A DNA stretch of 64,000 bases, taken from Beijerinckiaceae bacterium (GTDB lineage Bacteria; Pseudomonadota; Alphaproteobacteria; Rhizobiales; Beijerinckiaceae). The notes beneath the pieces were generated by a model. It was not told the origin of the DNA. It did no database searches and worked only from the letters and a program-made list of their open reading frames with translations. The stretch is taken from positions 1 through 64,000 of the forward strand of contig CANJVX010000008.1 of assembly GCA_947478405.1 (NCBI GenBank), given 5' to 3'. Below are positions 1-8,525 of the stretch, in pieces (position 1 is the stretch's first letter; every line of letters starts with the position of its first letter). A program made the translations under genes and the position numbers.

Positions 1-272
1 AAGAGCAACCTCACGGTTGCTCAAAGCGAATGGTGTTCAGAAAACGTGACCGTCGATAGTCTCTTTTCGACCTGCACTTCACAGTACAGATCTCGCAAGG
101 ACACCGCCGTCCACGTTTCTCTTTCTTCCGATTTACATGTCAAACAGCGTGGCAACGTCTTTTCAGCGACACAACGTCTTCTGCCTGGCTTTTGGCCAGG
201 ATGCCATGAACAAAGTCAAAGCGAGAAGACAAGCGCCACAGAACCGCTGCCAAAGAGGCAACGCCGTCGCCG
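1..272 (-). other. rRNA operon leader (5' external transcribed region)
   Basis: Read on the minus strand, this stretch begins just after a strong promoter and carries the block TTTGACATGTAAATCGG followed by AAGAAAGAGAAACGTGGACG, which resembles alphaproteobacterial 16S rRNA leaders. It contains a boxA-like antitermination site and two perfect hairpins: 184-189 with 195-200, and 3-10 with 15-22. It codes for no convincing protein. The 16S gene should start just beyond position 1 on the minus strand. The identification rests on remembered similarity of leader sequences, so the leader is likely and the exact distance to 16S is unknown. Confidence 0.75.
139..149 (-). promoter_or_regulatory. boxA-like antitermination site in rRNA leader
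   Basis: The minus strand reads GCTGTTTGACA, close to the boxA element (GCTCTTTGACA-type) at which NusB/NusE load for rRNA antitermination. Its place about 125 bases downstream of the predicted start fits that role. The call is by motif resemblance only. Confidence 0.5.
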
Positions 273-279
273 GTGGGCG

Positions 280-309
280 TATATAGTTGGGGTCGCCTTC
301 TTGTGTCAA
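280..309 (-). promoter_or_regulatory. rRNA operon promoter
   Basis: On the minus strand a perfect -35 TTGACA (304-309) is followed after 18 bases by a -10 TATATA (280-285); taken as CTATAT (281-286) the spacing is 17. Transcription should start near 272 and run leftwards. Upstream of the -35 is an AT-rich segment with an imperfect palindrome (320-343, GCAAAAAGTT...AACTTTTGC) that could act as an UP element or a protein site. The near-consensus boxes fit a stable RNA promoter. Confidence 0.75.
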
Positions 310-561
310 CCGCGGTTTCGCAAAAAGTTCAAAAAACTTTTGCGTTGCAAAAAGTGCCGATGGAATAGCCGTCTCCGGCATGTGGTGAACGACGCTATAG
401 GTATCCGCCTTCCTTTGGCCATGTTCGACATTTCAATCTGGTCCAATAGTCTTTGACCACCCCGTGATTGACGCAGGCGGGCGGTATGGGCATGGTCTGC
501 CCTTGCTGGGCCAACCCATCCAGCCGGTTTGACCAGCACCAGCCAGAGGTTTTTAGGACGT
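310..561. other. Intergenic region between rRNA promoter and M23 peptidase gene
   Basis: About 250 bases separate the divergent rRNA promoter from the M23 peptidase gene. The only visible structure is the AT-rich palindrome at 320-343. No second promoter with good boxes facing right was recognised, and overlapping short reading frames have no protein-like character. Confidence 0.5.
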
Positions 562-2595
562 ATGGCGCCTCGCCGTTTCACATTCACCCGCCGTCGGGAC
601 CGGCGCGCCGAGGCCCCAGACCTCGGGCTGGCACCCCCTATCGAGGCGGATGGCGCCGAACATTCGGCCCTTGAGAGGCGACGCGTCTCTTTGCGCTGGC
701 TTTTGGGCACTGTGCTGACCGGATTTGCGGGCATGGCCCTCATTGGCGCCGCCATTTACGCCGCCTTCGACCGCGAAAGCCGCTTTGCAGAGAGCCCGGT
801 GGCCGCCGGCCCCCAGCGCCGCGAGACCTCGACCGATGGCTTTGTGAACCCCGGCAAAGGCGACCGGCTGGTCAAACGGGTCGACATTGCGGCCGGAAAA
901 CAAAGCTTTAAGACACCAACCACCATTGCTGTGGGTGACCGCGAGGTCGTCCGGGTCAAAGGCTTTACCCGCGTGGCCACCAATCTCGTGGTCTCGAGCG
1001 TGGGCTTTTCGGACGACGTGCCAGGCTTCAACCCGCTGCGCCTGCTCTCGGACGCCCGCAATGAAAATGGCGCGGCTGCGGCACCCGCCGACCTCCTCCT
1101 GATCCGTGACGAAGCCGAAATCGCCTTCACCACAAAGGATATTGCAGGCCTTGCGCTGCCCGAGGGTGGCCCCTCCCTGAGCCTTGACGAAATCCAGGCC
1201 CAAGTTCAGGAGCATGTGCGCAATTCGACCGTCTCGGCAGGACAGCGCCCTCTGGCCTTGCCACCCCAACTCCTGCTGATGCGCACCAGCCGCGCGACCC
1301 TCGACCCAGCCGGCGGGCTCACCTATGGAGCCGGCGGCACACAGATCATGGCGCCCTTCTCTTCCATTGAAGTGCGTATGGTACCTGAAAATGTCACGGA
1401 CGTGCCGCGCTCGCCGCTCGCTGTCCAGGGCCAGAATGAAGAGCGCCTCATTGTCATCCGCAAGAATGAAACGCTGGAAGATGCCCTGCGCAATGCCGGC
1501 GTCATGCGCGACCAGATCCAGCGTATTGCTGCGGCGCTGGGCGCCAATGCGCGGGGGCTGACTGAAGGGCAGGTCGTGAAAGTGCTCTTCGATGATCTCG
1601 ATGGCACAGGTCGCATCGGCCAGGTGGCCCGCCTATCGATCTATGTCGACGATTCCCCAGCAGCGACCATCGCCGCCAATGATACGGGCGCTTATGTCGC
1701 CGTTGCTCGGCTCGATGATGGCGGCAAGGCTACGAAGAAATCAGCAGCCGCCGACGATGAGGATGATGAAGACGAAGATACGGGCGGCATGCGCCTGTAT
1801 AATTCGCTCTATGAAACTGCGCTGAAACAGGAAATGCCCAAGCCTCTCATCGGCGATCTCGTGCGCATCTTTGCCAATGACATTGATTTCCAGCGCCCGG
1901 TCGCGGCGGGCGATTCCTTTGAAGCATTTTACGAAGACGGCGATGATGCCGAACGCAATGAATTGTTGTATGCGTCGATCACAACACGCAACGAGACCTA
2001 TCGCTATTATCGCTACGTGACGCCCGACGATAATGCCCTCGATTATTATGACGAGAACGGGCGCTCGACACGCAAGTTTCTTATTCGTAAACCAATTTCC
2101 AATGGTGAGCAGCGCTCCACCTTTGGCATGCGTCGCCATCCGATCCTGCGCTATACCCGCATGCATACGGGCGTCGATTGGTCAGCGCCCATTGGCACGC
2201 CCATCTTTGCAGCCGGCAATGGCGTGATCATCAAATCGGGCCGCGAATCCGGCTATGGCAACCGCATCGAGATCCAGCATCCCAACGGCTATGTGACGAC
2301 CTACAACCACATGTCAGGCTTTGCGCGCGGCATGAACGAAGGTGCACGCGTGCGCCAAGGGCAAGTCGTTGGCTATCTTGGTATGACCGGCCTCGCAACC
2401 GGCCCGCATCTGCATTACGAAGTCATCGTCAATGGTCATTTCGTTGACCCGCTGCGCGTGAAGCTCGCGCGCACGCGCGAGCTTGATAGCCGCATGCTCG
2501 CTTCTTTCAAAAAAGAACGCGACCGGATTGATGGCCTGATCGCCAAGGCTCCCAATGCCACGCGGGTTGCATCGCGCGCAGGTGTCCAACGTTGA
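562..2595 (+). CDS. M23 family metallopeptidase, membrane anchored
   Basis: A probable peptidoglycan endopeptidase that cuts peptide cross-links in the periplasm. A basic N-terminus precedes one membrane segment (about residues 45-70). A middle region (about 290-320) resembles a LysM-like/OapA-type domain, then comes an acidic linker rich in Asp and Glu. The C-terminal LytM/M23 domain has the zinc ligands H535 and D539 (HTGVD) and H616 with H618 (HLHYE), so it should be active. I chose ATG 562 (677 residues), with AGGA just upstream, over an in-frame TTG at 529 that lacks a ribosome site. The stop overlaps the TTG start of the following transporter gene. Which peptide bond it cuts cannot be told. 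Confidence 0.88.
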   Translation: MAPRRFTFTRRRDRRAEAPDLGLAPPIEADGAEHSALERRRVSLRWLLGTVLTGFAGMALIGAAIYAAFDRESRFAESPVAAGPQRRETSTDGFVNPGKGDRLVKRVDIAAGKQSFKTPTTIAVGDREVVRVKGFTRVATNLVVSSVGFSDDVPGFNPLRLLSDARNENGAAAAPADLLLIRDEAEIAFTTKDIAGLALPEGGPSLSLDEIQAQVQEHVRNSTVSAGQRPLALPPQLLLMRTSRATLDPAGGLTYGAGGTQIMAPFSSIEVRMVPENVTDVPRSPLAVQGQNEERLIVIRKNETLEDALRNAGVMRDQIQRIAAALGANARGLTEGQVVKVLFDDLDGTGRIGQVARLSIYVDDSPAATIAANDTGAYVAVARLDDGGKATKKSAAADDEDDEDEDTGGMRLYNSLYETALKQEMPKPLIGDLVRIFANDIDFQRPVAAGDSFEAFYEDGDDAERNELLYASITTRNETYRYYRYVTPDDNALDYYDENGRSTRKFLIRKPISNGEQRSTFGMRRHPILRYTRMHTGVDWSAPIGTPIFAAGNGVIIKSGRESGYGNRIEIQHPNGYVTTYNHMSGFARGMNEGARVRQGQVVGYLGMTGLATGPHLHYEVIVNGHFVDPLRVKLARTRELDSRMLASFKKERDRIDGLIAKAPNATRVASRAGVQR

Positions 2596-3794
2596 ACGGC
2601 AACGATGGCTCTAAAGGCATAGCGCGCGGAACACCGCAATTTCGCAAGGCAAGTTTTGCGCTCTTCCTGGCAGGCTTTGCGACTTTCGCGATTCTCTACA
2701 CCGTCCAACCATTGCTGCCTATCTTTGCCAGCGCATTTAATGTTACCCCCGCACAAAGCTCGCTCGCTTTGTCGCTCTCCACCGCATCTCTCGCACTCGC
2801 CATCCTGCTTGCCGCCATTCTCTCGGAAGGCGTTGGCCGACGCGGACTGATGTTTGTGTCGATGATACTCGCCGCACTGGCGACGCTTGCTGCAGCGATA
2901 ACGTCCGATTGGCACACGCTCCTACTTTTGCGCACAATTACCGGCTTTCTACTTGGCGGTGTGCCAGCCATTGCCATGACATGGCTGGCGGAAGAGATGG
3001 AACCGCGTTCCATGGCCCACACGATGGGACTTTATGTGGCGGGCACAGCCTTTGGCGGCATGTGCGGGCGCGTCGGTACGGGAATTTTGGCAGATCATTT
3101 CGGCTGGCAATGGGCCATGGGCATAGCAGGTTGCATATGTCTGGCTGCAGCCCTCGGCTTCATTCTGCTCTTGCCGCGCTCGCGCCATTTTGCACGCCCC
3201 GCGCAGACCGGCTTCGCGTTTCACGTGCGCGCATTCAAAAGCCACCTGACGTCGCGCGGCCTGCCCTTGGTCTATCTCATTGCCTTCACCGGCATGGGGT
3301 CTTTCATCACCATCTTCAATTACATCAGCTTCCGTCTGATCGAGCCGCCCTATGGGCTGAGCCAGGGCGCGATCGGCCTGATCTTTCTTGTCTATATTTT
3401 TGGAATTGCCTCATCCTCTTTTGCAGGCCTATTGGTTGAGCGTTTCGGGCACCGCCGCGTTCTGCCCGCCGGTCTTGCGTGCATGATGGGCGGCATTATG
3501 CTGACGCTCGCCGCACCCTTGCCCATCATGATTCTGGGCATTGTCGTTCTGGCCTTCGGCTTTTTTCTCTCCCATTCCATTGCCAGTTCAACCATCGGGC
3601 TTCTGGCCAAAGACGCGAAAGGGCATGCTTCTTCGCTCTATCATCTCAGCTATTATCTGGGGTCGAGTCTGGCGGGGTGGATCGGTGGCTGGTTCTTTGC
3701 TACCGGCCATTGGCCTGCAGTCGTGGCATTTACACTCACCATGCTGGGGCTGGCATTTGCCGCGGCGTTGCGCGTCAACAAGCTCGTTAGCTAA
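2592..3794 (+). CDS. MFS transporter (YnfM/AraJ-like)
   Basis: A 400-residue major facilitator superfamily protein with about twelve hydrophobic segments. The loop after the second segment carries a GRRGLMF element and the region near helix 8-9 has ERFGHRRV, both matching the family basic motifs. The pattern is closest to drug/arabinose-type exporters such as YnfM and AraJ, but the substrate is unknown. No ATG is available at the N-terminus, so the start is a TTG at 2592 that overlaps the stop of the M23 gene, suggesting translational coupling. It converges on gluQ, overlapping it by a few bases. Confidence 0.85.
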   Translation: MNGNDGSKGIARGTPQFRKASFALFLAGFATFAILYTVQPLLPIFASAFNVTPAQSSLALSLSTASLALAILLAAILSEGVGRRGLMFVSMILAALATLAAAITSDWHTLLLLRTITGFLLGGVPAIAMTWLAEEMEPRSMAHTMGLYVAGTAFGGMCGRVGTGILADHFGWQWAMGIAGCICLAAALGFILLLPRSRHFARPAQTGFAFHVRAFKSHLTSRGLPLVYLIAFTGMGSFITIFNYISFRLIEPPYGLSQGAIGLIFLVYIFGIASSSFAGLLVERFGHRRVLPAGLACMMGGIMLTLAAPLPIMILGIVVLAFGFFLSHSIASSTIGLLAKDAKGHASSLYHLSYYLGSSLAGWIGGWFFATGHWPAVVAFTLTMLGLAFAAALRVNKLVS

Positions 3795-4704
3795 AACCCA
3801 GACGCTTGCGCACATCCTGCGCGGTTACACCTTCTTCGCGCAAGGCGCGCAAAGATTTGGCACGCGTGCTCTTTGAGAGTTTCTGCCCCGCAGGATCGCG
3901 CAAGAGATCATGGTGATGATAACGCGGTGCGGGAAGATCAAAAAGTTCCTGCAACAATCTGTGAAGGCTGGTTGCATCGAACAAATCCTTGCCGCGCACA
4001 ACATCGCTCACGCCTTGCCGCGCATCATCGACGACGACTGAGATATGATAGCTGGTTGGCACATCTTTACGCGCGAGAACGCAATCTCCCCACAGAGAAG
4101 GCTTGGCGTGAACATCGCGGACATTGTCGCCCTCGCCATATTCACTCCAACCCAGCAATCGCCCGCCCTGACCCACAGCTTGCGCCATATCGAGGCGTAA
4201 CGCGGCATGTTGTCCGGAGGCGAGACGGCGCGCACGCTCCTCTTCAGAAAGGTTCCGGCAGGTACCGGGATAGAGTGGCCCGCCATCGGGATCACGGGGC
4301 CAATCGCGCATGCCAGACACTGCGCGTGAAATCTCCAGCCGCGAGCAAAAGCAGGGATAAAGCAAGCCACGCTCCTGCAAAGCCTCAACAGCCTGCGCAT
4401 AGATCGAAAAATGTTCGGACTGGCGGAGCGCTGGCTCTGACCATGAAATGCCAAGCCATTCGAGATCCTCATAAATGGCCTGCTCATAGGCCAGACGGCA
4501 GCGATCGACGTCAACATCCTCGATGCGCAGGAGAAAGCGCCCGTCGGCCCGTCGGGCCATGTCAAAATTGCGCAGAGCGGAATAAGCATGTCCGATGTGG
4601 AGAAAGCCATTGGGTGAGGGCGCAAAGCGATAGACCGGGCGCAGATCGTCCTTGGGGACAAGCGCCCCCAAAGCCACCGGGCCTATCTGGCGATGCGCAG
4701 TCAT
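3787..4704 (-). CDS. gluQ: Glutamyl-Q tRNA(Asp) synthetase
   Basis: A truncated glutamyl-tRNA synthetase paralogue that attaches glutamate to the queuosine at position 34 of tRNA(Asp). The class I signature HIGH is at residues 36-39, the second signature is KLSKS near the C-terminus, and zinc ligands are visible as CFC followed by YPGTC. The anticodon-binding domain of a true GltX is absent; the 305-residue length fits GluQRS (usually about 290-310). Start ATG 4704 is preferred over an in-frame start at 4758, which would add a tail with no homology-like features. It converges with the MFS gene and diverges from the esterase gene. Confidence 0.9.
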   Translation of the reverse strand: MTAHRQIGPVALGALVPKDDLRPVYRFAPSPNGFLHIGHAYSALRNFDMARRADGRFLLRIEDVDVDRCRLAYEQAIYEDLEWLGISWSEPALRQSEHFSIYAQAVEALQERGLLYPCFCSRLEISRAVSGMRDWPRDPDGGPLYPGTCRNLSEEERARRLASGQHAALRLDMAQAVGQGGRLLGWSEYGEGDNVRDVHAKPSLWGDCVLARKDVPTSYHISVVVDDARQGVSDVVRGKDLFDATSLHRLLQELFDLPAPRYHHHDLLRDPAGQKLSKSTRAKSLRALREEGVTAQDVRKRLGFS

Positions 4705-4842
4705 GCTCTGGCCAACCCTCCTGCCCCACTCTACCCGTTCCAACGCGCTGGCCAGCAAAACGTCGCGTCACCAATTCCATCAGCCGTGAGGCTTGACGGA
4801 AAGACAGTCAAACGGGCAAGGCTTGCCGGAACCCGACGCCCC

Positions 4843-4849
4843 AAAGGAG
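4843..4849 (+). promoter_or_regulatory. Shine-Dalgarno site that fixes a TTG start
   Basis: AAAGGAG ends six bases before an in-frame TTG at 4856. This near-perfect ribosome site argues for the TTG as the true start of the esterase gene rather than the upstream TTG at 4793 or the ATG at 4868. Confidence 0.7.
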
Positions 4850-4855
4850 CAAGTT

Positions 4856-5521
4856 TTGGCCCAGACCATGGACGGACCCCGCCTCAATCCACGCAGCGGC
4901 AAGGCGAAGCAGCTCATTGTCTTCCTGCACGGCTATGGCGCGGATGGCAACGACCTCATCGATATTGCGCAGCAATGGCAAGATCTGCTGCCAGACACCG
5001 CCTTTGTTTCGCCCCATGCGCCCGATCGCTGCATGCAATCGCCGCAGGGACGCCAATGGTTCCCGTTGACCATGCGCGACCCCGATGAGCGCTGGCGTGG
5101 TGTGACGGCAGCGCGGCCTTCACTGGATGCCTTTCTTGATGCAGAGCTGGCCCGCAATGGCCTCGATGGCTCGCGTCTTTCGCTCGTGGGTTTCAGCCAA
5201 GGCACAATGATGGCGCTGCATGTCGGCCTGCGCCGCGCCACGGCACCTGCCGCCATCCTCGGCTTTTCTGGCGTGCTGGTTGGGCCCGAACATTTGGCAG
5301 AGGTAACGTCACCGCCGCCGCCAATCCTGCTCATACACGGCGACCGTGACGACGTGATTTCACCTGAAGCTCTGTTTGTCTCCTCCGATGCATTGGGAGC
5401 CGCCAATATTCCCTGCCAATGGCATTTGTCGTCGGGCATCGGACACGGCATTGACAGCCCGGGCCTCATGCATGGAGGCTTGTTTCTGGCCCATTCTTTC
5501 GGACTGAAGATCCCGGGCTAG
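4856..5521 (+). CDS. Alpha/beta hydrolase, phospholipase/carboxylesterase (YpfH) family
   Basis: A 221-residue serine esterase of the carboxylesterase/phospholipase family. The oxyanion region reads FLHGYGADGND, the nucleophile elbow is GFSQG with Ser114, the acid lies in HGDRDDVIS and the catalytic His in GIGHGID, so the triad is complete. No signal peptide is seen, so it is probably cytoplasmic; the family hydrolyses short-chain or lyso-lipid esters, but the true substrate is unknown. The start is TTG 4856, set by a strong ribosome site. It converges on the methyltransferase gene that follows, overlapping it by about four bases. Confidence 0.85.
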   Translation: MAQTMDGPRLNPRSGKAKQLIVFLHGYGADGNDLIDIAQQWQDLLPDTAFVSPHAPDRCMQSPQGRQWFPLTMRDPDERWRGVTAARPSLDAFLDAELARNGLDGSRLSLVGFSQGTMMALHVGLRRATAPAAILGFSGVLVGPEHLAEVTSPPPPILLIHGDRDDVISPEALFVSSDALGAANIPCQWHLSSGIGHGIDSPGLMHGGLFLAHSFGLKIPG

Positions 5522-6264
5522 AGATCGCGCGACATGGGGCGAATGGGTGCGGGCGCAAGCACGGGCTCAAGCTTGGGGAGGCGGCGGCGCGGACGACGAA
5601 CAGCCACAGGCCGATATAATTGTTTGGTGGCTTCGACGAGATGCAAGCCCGCACCAGGAAGCCCGAGACGCGACCCGATGGCTTCGAAAGCTGGCTCTGC
5701 CGCCAACAGATATTGCCGTGCGAAGGGCGGCATATAGAGCGCCTCCGCCCAATGCACGGGCGAGAACAAAGTGTCGCGCATCAATTCACGAAGCTGGGTT
5801 TTCGAAAAGGGCTGGCCTTGCCCAAAGGGAGTCGTGTCGACACGGGCCCACAAGCCCCGCCGATTGGGCGCAATCACAATCATGCGCCCACCGGGCGTGA
5901 GAATCCGCCAGATTTCAGACAGAACATCGCGCGGGTGATCGAGCGTCTCCAATGCATGCACGACAAGCACACGATCCATGCAGGAATCGGGCAAGGGCAA
6001 CATGCTTGTATCAACCAACGCGGAAGCCGAGCGGCCTTGCACCGGCCAATTCACCACACCTTGTTCAGCGGGCATAAAAGCGAGCGTGCGCATAGCTTCA
6101 TCATGCAGCATGTCGAGAAAGGGGATGGCATACCCCACGCCAACCACCGACAGCCCAACGCAATTGGACCAGCGCTCACGCACAATCTGCGACACGCGGC
6201 GGCGCGCCACTTGGCCCAGGGGCGAAGCGTAAAAAGAGCGAAGATCGACGACGTCCAATGCCAT
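5518..6264 (-). CDS. Class I SAM-dependent methyltransferase (methyltransferase type 11)
   Basis: A 248-residue protein with a Rossmann methyltransferase core. Motif I is degenerate (VVGVGYAIPFLDML), the acidic post-I region is weak, and motif IV-like residues appear near VLVVHALETLDHP, followed by a loop typical of ubiE/type 11 methyltransferases (LTPGGRMIVIAPN). The degenerate glycine loop means the substrate cannot be guessed. Start ATG 6264 removes an unlike 16-residue extension. It is divergent from the GloB-like gene, an arrangement I recall from other Hyphomicrobiales. The C-terminal tail is rich in Arg and Pro. Confidence 0.75.
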   Translation of the reverse strand: MALDVVDLRSFYASPLGQVARRRVSQIVRERWSNCVGLSVVGVGYAIPFLDMLHDEAMRTLAFMPAEQGVVNWPVQGRSASALVDTSMLPLPDSCMDRVLVVHALETLDHPRDVLSEIWRILTPGGRMIVIAPNRRGLWARVDTTPFGQGQPFSKTQLRELMRDTLFSPVHWAEALYMPPFARQYLLAAEPAFEAIGSRLGLPGAGLHLVEATKQLYRPVAVRRPRRRLPKLEPVLAPAPIRPMSRDL

Positions 6265-6368
6265 GCGCCCTATCTGACACGAGAGCAGCGCGTGCGCCAA
6301 GGCCTGACACATTTGACCCCTGCCCGTGGCTTGGCTAGCGTCCCCGCGCGAAACGCGAGGTTTGCAAG

Positions 6369-7109
6369 ATGAGCGCTGAGGTCCACCAATTCCTGTGCCG
6401 GAGCGACAATTTCGGCCTCCTCCTGCATGACAGCGCCAGTGGCGCCACCGCCGCCGTGGATGTGCCAGACGCCGCCCCCTATCTCGCCGCGCTGGCGCAT
6501 AAAGGCTGGGCTCTTACCGACATTCTCATCACCCATCGCCATGGGGACCATATTGATGGCGTGCCCGAGCTGCGCGCACGGTTCCCGCACGCCAAGCTCG
6601 CCATTCCCGCGCAAGAGGCGGGCCGCATCGAGCCTGTCACTGGCAAAGCCGATGCGCATCTACGCGAGGGGGACCCAGTGCATATAGGAACGTTGATCGG
6701 TGACGTGATAGAAACGCCAGGCCATACGCTCGGCCATATCGCCTATCACTTCGCCAAAAATCATTTGCTCTTTGCCGGAGACACTCTGTTCTCGCTGGGC
6801 TGCGGGCGTGTGTTTGAAGGTACAATGGACCAGATGTGGCACTCGCTGAAAAAACTCGCTGCCTTGCCACCCGAAACTCGGCTGTGGTGCGGACATGAAT
6901 ATACGCAGGCCAACGGCCAATTCGCGCTAACCGCCGAGCCGGATAATGCCGCACTGCAAGCGCGCATGAAAGATGTCGATGCTTTACGCAAGCAAGGCGC
7001 TTTCACTTTGCCTGTGACACTGGCGCAAGAATTGAGGACAAACCCTTTCCTGCGTGCGGGCAATGTGCAGGTTTTCGTCGATCTGCGCGAACGCAAGAAC
7101 AAGGCCTGA
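6369..7109 (+). CDS. gloB: Hydroxyacylglutathione hydrolase-like metallo-beta-lactamase fold protein
   Basis: A 246-residue binuclear metal hydrolase of the glyoxalase II group, which would hydrolyse S-lactoylglutathione to lactate and glutathione in methylglyoxal detoxification. The metal motif is THRHGDH (residues 55-61), followed by ETPGHTLGH, FAGDTLFSLGCGR and LWCGHEYT, the last typical of GloB. The C-terminal segment (TNPFLRA) also matches the glutathione-binding part of GloB. The first His position of the motif is followed by Arg instead of the common His. It is followed closely by a cupin gene in the same direction. Confidence 0.88.
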   Translation: MSAEVHQFLCRSDNFGLLLHDSASGATAAVDVPDAAPYLAALAHKGWALTDILITHRHGDHIDGVPELRARFPHAKLAIPAQEAGRIEPVTGKADAHLREGDPVHIGTLIGDVIETPGHTLGHIAYHFAKNHLLFAGDTLFSLGCGRVFEGTMDQMWHSLKKLAALPPETRLWCGHEYTQANGQFALTAEPDNAALQARMKDVDALRKQGAFTLPVTLAQELRTNPFLRAGNVQVFVDLRERKNKA

Positions 7110-7114
7110 AATAC

Positions 7115-7570
7115 ATGGCGCATTTTTACCAGCATGGAAACCTCACCGCTGATGTTCTCATCAAGCGGCTCGCATTGCAGCCCCATCCTGAAGGTGGCTT
7201 TTATCGCGAGACCTTTCGCGATTCCCGCACAGATGCGAACGGTCGTTCCGTCTCATCGCTGATCTATTTCCTGCTCGGCGCAGGCGATGTGTCGGAATGG
7301 CATCGTGTCGATGCGGCCGAGATCTGGCATTATTACGCAGGTGCGCCGCTGGTGCTTACGCAGTCACCCAATGGACATGATGCGAGCGCGACGCATTTGG
7401 GCGCTGATGTGATGGCCGGACAAATGCCTCAAATCGTCGTGCCCGCCGGCCACTGGCAAACAGCAACAAGTCTTGGCGCATGGACCCTTGTTGGATGCAC
7501 AGTGGCACCCGCCTTCGATTTCGCCGCCTTTGAACTGGCGCCACCCAATTGGCGACCGACACCGCGTTGA
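7115..7570 (+). CDS. DUF985 cupin domain protein
   Basis: A 151-residue single-domain cupin of the DUF985 family. Characteristic elements are LQPHPEGGFYRETF near the start, SLIYFLL, SEWHRVDAAEIWHYYAG and a late WTLVGCTVAPAFDF. It begins five bases after the gloB stop, so the two are probably co-transcribed. The biochemical role of the family is not established; some members bind metal. A hairpin terminator follows directly. Confidence 0.85.
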   Translation: MAHFYQHGNLTADVLIKRLALQPHPEGGFYRETFRDSRTDANGRSVSSLIYFLLGAGDVSEWHRVDAAEIWHYYAGAPLVLTQSPNGHDASATHLGADVMAGQMPQIVVPAGHWQTATSLGAWTLVGCTVAPAFDFAAFELAPPNWRPTPR

Positions 7571-7575
7571 AATAA

Positions 7576-7604
7576 AAAAGCCGCTCCCAGGAGCGGCTTT
7601 CATT
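7576..7604. terminator. Bidirectional rho-independent terminator
   Basis: A nine-base-pair perfect stem AGCCGCTCC/GGAGCGGCT (7579-7587 with 7590-7598) is flanked by an A-run on the left and a T-rich tract on the right. It lies between the convergent cupin and phaR genes and can serve both. Confidence 0.85.
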
Positions 7605-8219
7605 TTACTTGCGCGCAAGACCATCAATTTTGGCCTGCATGTCGGCAAGCTGTTTCTTCAGCAAGTCGATATCACCTTCAGGGGCGGTTGCCCTAGATGA
7701 GGCGGCCGCAGTTTTGTCGCCTCCCTGCGCGGCTGTGCCCGCAGCTGCGGCTGCGAAAGGATTGAACATGGTGAAGGCCTGCGAGAACATGGTCATGTTG
7801 TTGCGGGCCTGCTCTTCCATCGCACCAAACAATTCAGCGCCCGGAATGACCTTGCCGCCCATAGCGGTCTGCATCTGGTCGCGGAACTTCTGCTGCTGAC
7901 TGGTGAAATTACCAATCGAATGTTCGAGATAGCTGGGGAGCAGCATCTGCATGCTGTCGCCATAAAAGCGGATCACCTGGCGCAGAAACGTGATCGGCAA
8001 GAGGCTTTGGCCGTCTTTGCCTTCCTGTTCGAAAATGATCTGGGCCAGCACAGGGCGAGTAATGTCCTCCCCCGACTTGGCATCATAGACGACGAAATCA
8101 TCGCCGTTCTTGACCATGACCGCGAGATCTTCAAGCGTCACATAGGTGCTGGTCCCGGTATTGTACAAACGCCGGTTTGCATATTTCTTGATGGTGATGG
8201 GCGTTTTTTCGTTGGTCAT
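7605..8219 (-). CDS. phaR: Polyhydroxyalkanoate synthesis repressor PhaR
   Basis: A 204-residue DNA-binding regulator that senses PHB and represses phasin and PHB genes. The conserved N-terminal domain is clear (IKKYANRRLYNT, then TYVTLEDLA and VYDAKSGEDITR), followed by the PHB-accumulation regulatory region (LAQIIFEQE, LPITFLRQVIRFYGD). The C-terminal part is rich in Ala and ends in a short coiled coil (LLKKQLADMQAKID). It is divergent from phaA-phaB, the usual arrangement. The 306-base gap to phaA is where operators would be expected. Confidence 0.95.
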   Translation of the reverse strand: MTNEKTPITIKKYANRRLYNTGTSTYVTLEDLAVMVKNGDDFVVYDAKSGEDITRPVLAQIIFEQEGKDGQSLLPITFLRQVIRFYGDSMQMLLPSYLEHSIGNFTSQQQKFRDQMQTAMGGKVIPGAELFGAMEEQARNNMTMFSQAFTMFNPFAAAAAGTAAQGGDKTAAASSRATAPEGDIDLLKKQLADMQAKIDGLARK

Positions 8220-8525
8220 TTTTCCCTAAGGCGGGCTGGCGCCTACCTCCCCTGCAGCCCCGGTACCGGACCTCCAGTCCGACGAGACCCACTACGATAG
8301 TCACAATGCTGCGTTGCGCGAAAGTCTTTTCTGCTCAAGGGGTGGACAGGGGCGGCCCAAGACCTAGGCATTTCGTAGGCAGACCATTTGCTCATCAATG
8401 GGGCAGCAGAGGTGCTTGCCCGAGCGAGGTGGAAATGCTTCTCATTGTGCACCTGCAAAAGCATGGTGCCCCGCCCCGGAGCTGAGCCGGAACTGGCGGG
8501 GCCGCATCAATTTAAGGAGCTTATT
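8220..8525. promoter_or_regulatory. phaR-phaA divergent intergenic region
   Basis: This 306-base gap must hold promoters for phaR (leftward) and phaA (rightward). TGC-rich words, for example TGCTGCGTTGCG around 8308-8319 and TGCACCTGCA around 8448-8457, resemble the TGC-rich sites described for PhaR in other alphaproteobacteria, but no clear -35/-10 pair was found. A good ribosome site AAGGAG (8513-8518) precedes phaA. An upstream extension of the phaA frame from 8388 is not thought to be coding. Confidence 0.4.

Noticed and set aside
163..381. A 72-codon leftward frame across the rRNA promoter
   Set aside because: It covers the -35/-10 boxes and the leader; a protein gene there would be inside a stable RNA control region.
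46..456. A 136-codon rightward open frame at the left edge
   Set aside because: It crosses the rRNA leader and promoter on the opposite strand, is rich in Arg and Ser from GC-rich noncoding sequence, and has no family-like motif.
553..1269. A 238-codon leftward frame opposite the M23 gene
   Set aside because: It is the antisense shadow of a clear M23 peptidase gene, as is usual in GC-rich DNA.
8388..8525. N-terminal extension of phaA from an ATG at 8388
   Set aside because: The thiolase family starts at the ATG at 8526, which has a strong AAGGAG site; the extra 46 residues are unlike any thiolase.
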